Shown piece by piece: positions 5,632-6,077 of a stretch of DNA of 6,077 bases. A model generated the notes under the pieces. It made no database searches. It had not been told where the DNA came from and saw only the letters and a list, made by a program, of their open reading frames with translations. Made by a program: the position numbers and the translations under genes. The DNA comes from Pseudarthrobacter sp. (GTDB lineage Bacteria; Actinomycetota; Actinomycetes; Actinomycetales; Micrococcaceae): NCBI GenBank assembly GCA_013362385.1, contig JABFWC010000141.1, forward strand, positions 1-6,077, in the 5' to 3' direction. The first letter of the stretch is position 1. Each line of letters starts with the position of its first letter.

Positions 5632-5709
5632 GTGATGTGGCGCACAACCAGCGTGCGGCGTCGCTCGGTGCCCCGCGGCCAGGCCGCGGAGCACTTGTTT
5701 TACCCCTAA
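5632..5709 (+). CDS. Possible leaderless leader peptide (24-25 residues) upstream of the ABC ATPase gene
   Basis: GTG 5632 and ATG 5635 are in the same frame and fall where transcription is predicted to begin, so the frame would be translated leaderless, a common mode in actinobacteria; there is no ribosome-binding site. From the ATG the peptide has 24 residues, starts MWRTTSVRRRSVPRG, carries five Arg and ends LFYP before TAA at 5707. Counting sense codons after the ATG, G/C occupies 20 of 23 third positions against 15 of 23 at first and at second positions, the pattern of real genes in this genome, though weak for such a short frame. Its 3' half coincides with the terminator-like hairpin, so translation would prevent that hairpin from forming. 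It may also be a chance frame, being the tail of a longer frame that runs out of phase through otsB. Confidence 0.3.
   Translation: MMWRTTSVRRRSVPRGQAAEHLFYP
5668..5701 (+). terminator. Intrinsic terminator: otsAB end or attenuator of the ABC ATPase leader
   Basis: Bases 5668-5680 pair with 5682-5694 (GTGC, one C-A mismatch, then CCGCGGCC against its complement; the innermost pair must open to make a 3-base loop), followed directly by TTGTTTT (5695-5701). This is the clearest hairpin-plus-T-run in the window. It lies 107 bases after otsB and would end the otsAB transcript. It is also downstream of the candidate promoter near 5594-5626, so it may instead act as an attenuator or yield a short RNA of about 70 bases. 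Confidence 0.75.
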
Positions 5710-5724
5710 CTGAATAAACATGAA

Positions 5725-5768
5725 CCATTCACAACGGATCGTCCGGCACGTACCTGCCGGTGAAGGGA
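5725..5768 (+). other. Leader hairpins that can mask the ribosome-binding site
   Basis: CCATTCAC (5725-5732) can pair with GTGAAGGG (5760-5767) with one mismatch, covering most of the ribosome-binding site GAAGGGA (5762-5768). Nested within is CCGGCA (5743-5748) with TGCCGG (5755-5760); the two stems share base 5760. The site is 9 bases before the GTG start. A role in translational control is inference. Confidence 0.35.
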
Positions 5769-5777
5769 TTGATAACT

Positions 5778-6077
<300 letters not shown>

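Noticed and set aside
5278..5709. 143-residue plus-strand open frame
   Set aside because: Mostly an out-of-phase shadow of otsB. Only its last 24 codons, beyond otsB, are considered separately as a possible leader peptide.

Overview
The window looks like chromosomal DNA from a high-GC actinobacterium, most likely of the Arthrobacter/Pseudarthrobacter group (Micrococcaceae). The evidence is strongly GC-biased third codon positions, an actinobacterial-type OtsA (QDYQLQ instead of the enterobacterial HDYHL), an MsiK/UgpC-type sugar-transport ATPase and a GTG start. The genus is inferred from resemblance, not from a search. I see no insertion sequence, phage gene, CRISPR array or other sign of recent transfer; this appears to be core chromosome.

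Left part, all on the minus strand: a thioredoxin-like DsbA-family membrane-anchored protein (3049 to 2162), a tandem pair of terminator-like hairpins (2145 to 2065), a tRNA-Thr(TGT) with encoded CCA (2001 to 1925), a small protein joining a ChaB domain to a Rho-N/SAP-like domain (1856 to 1431), and the N-terminal 448 codons of an EF-G-like translational GTPase (1346 to the left edge) with non-canonical nucleotide-binding motifs. An unusually long nested hairpin fills the gap between the last two.

Right part, all on the plus strand: otsA (3230-4732) and otsB (4722-5561) overlap by 11 bases and encode the two-step synthesis of trehalose from UDP-glucose and glucose-6-phosphate. After 216 bases, a carbohydrate ABC-importer ATPase (ugpC/msiK type) starts at 5778 and runs off the right edge. 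The 180-base gap between the dsbA-like gene and otsA is a divergent promoter region.

The most unusual stretch is the 5562-5777 leader region of the ATPase gene. It stacks a CRP/GlxR-like half-conserved palindrome, a perfect 14-base LacI-type palindrome inside a candidate promoter, a possible leaderless 24-25 codon reading frame whose 3' half forms an intrinsic-terminator hairpin, and a last hairpin that can pair with the ribosome-binding site. That layout suggests multilayered control (repression, activation, attenuation and translation) of a shared sugar-import ATPase. It is inferred from sequence alone. The remaining genes are familiar families, so I do not claim a new enzymatic system here.
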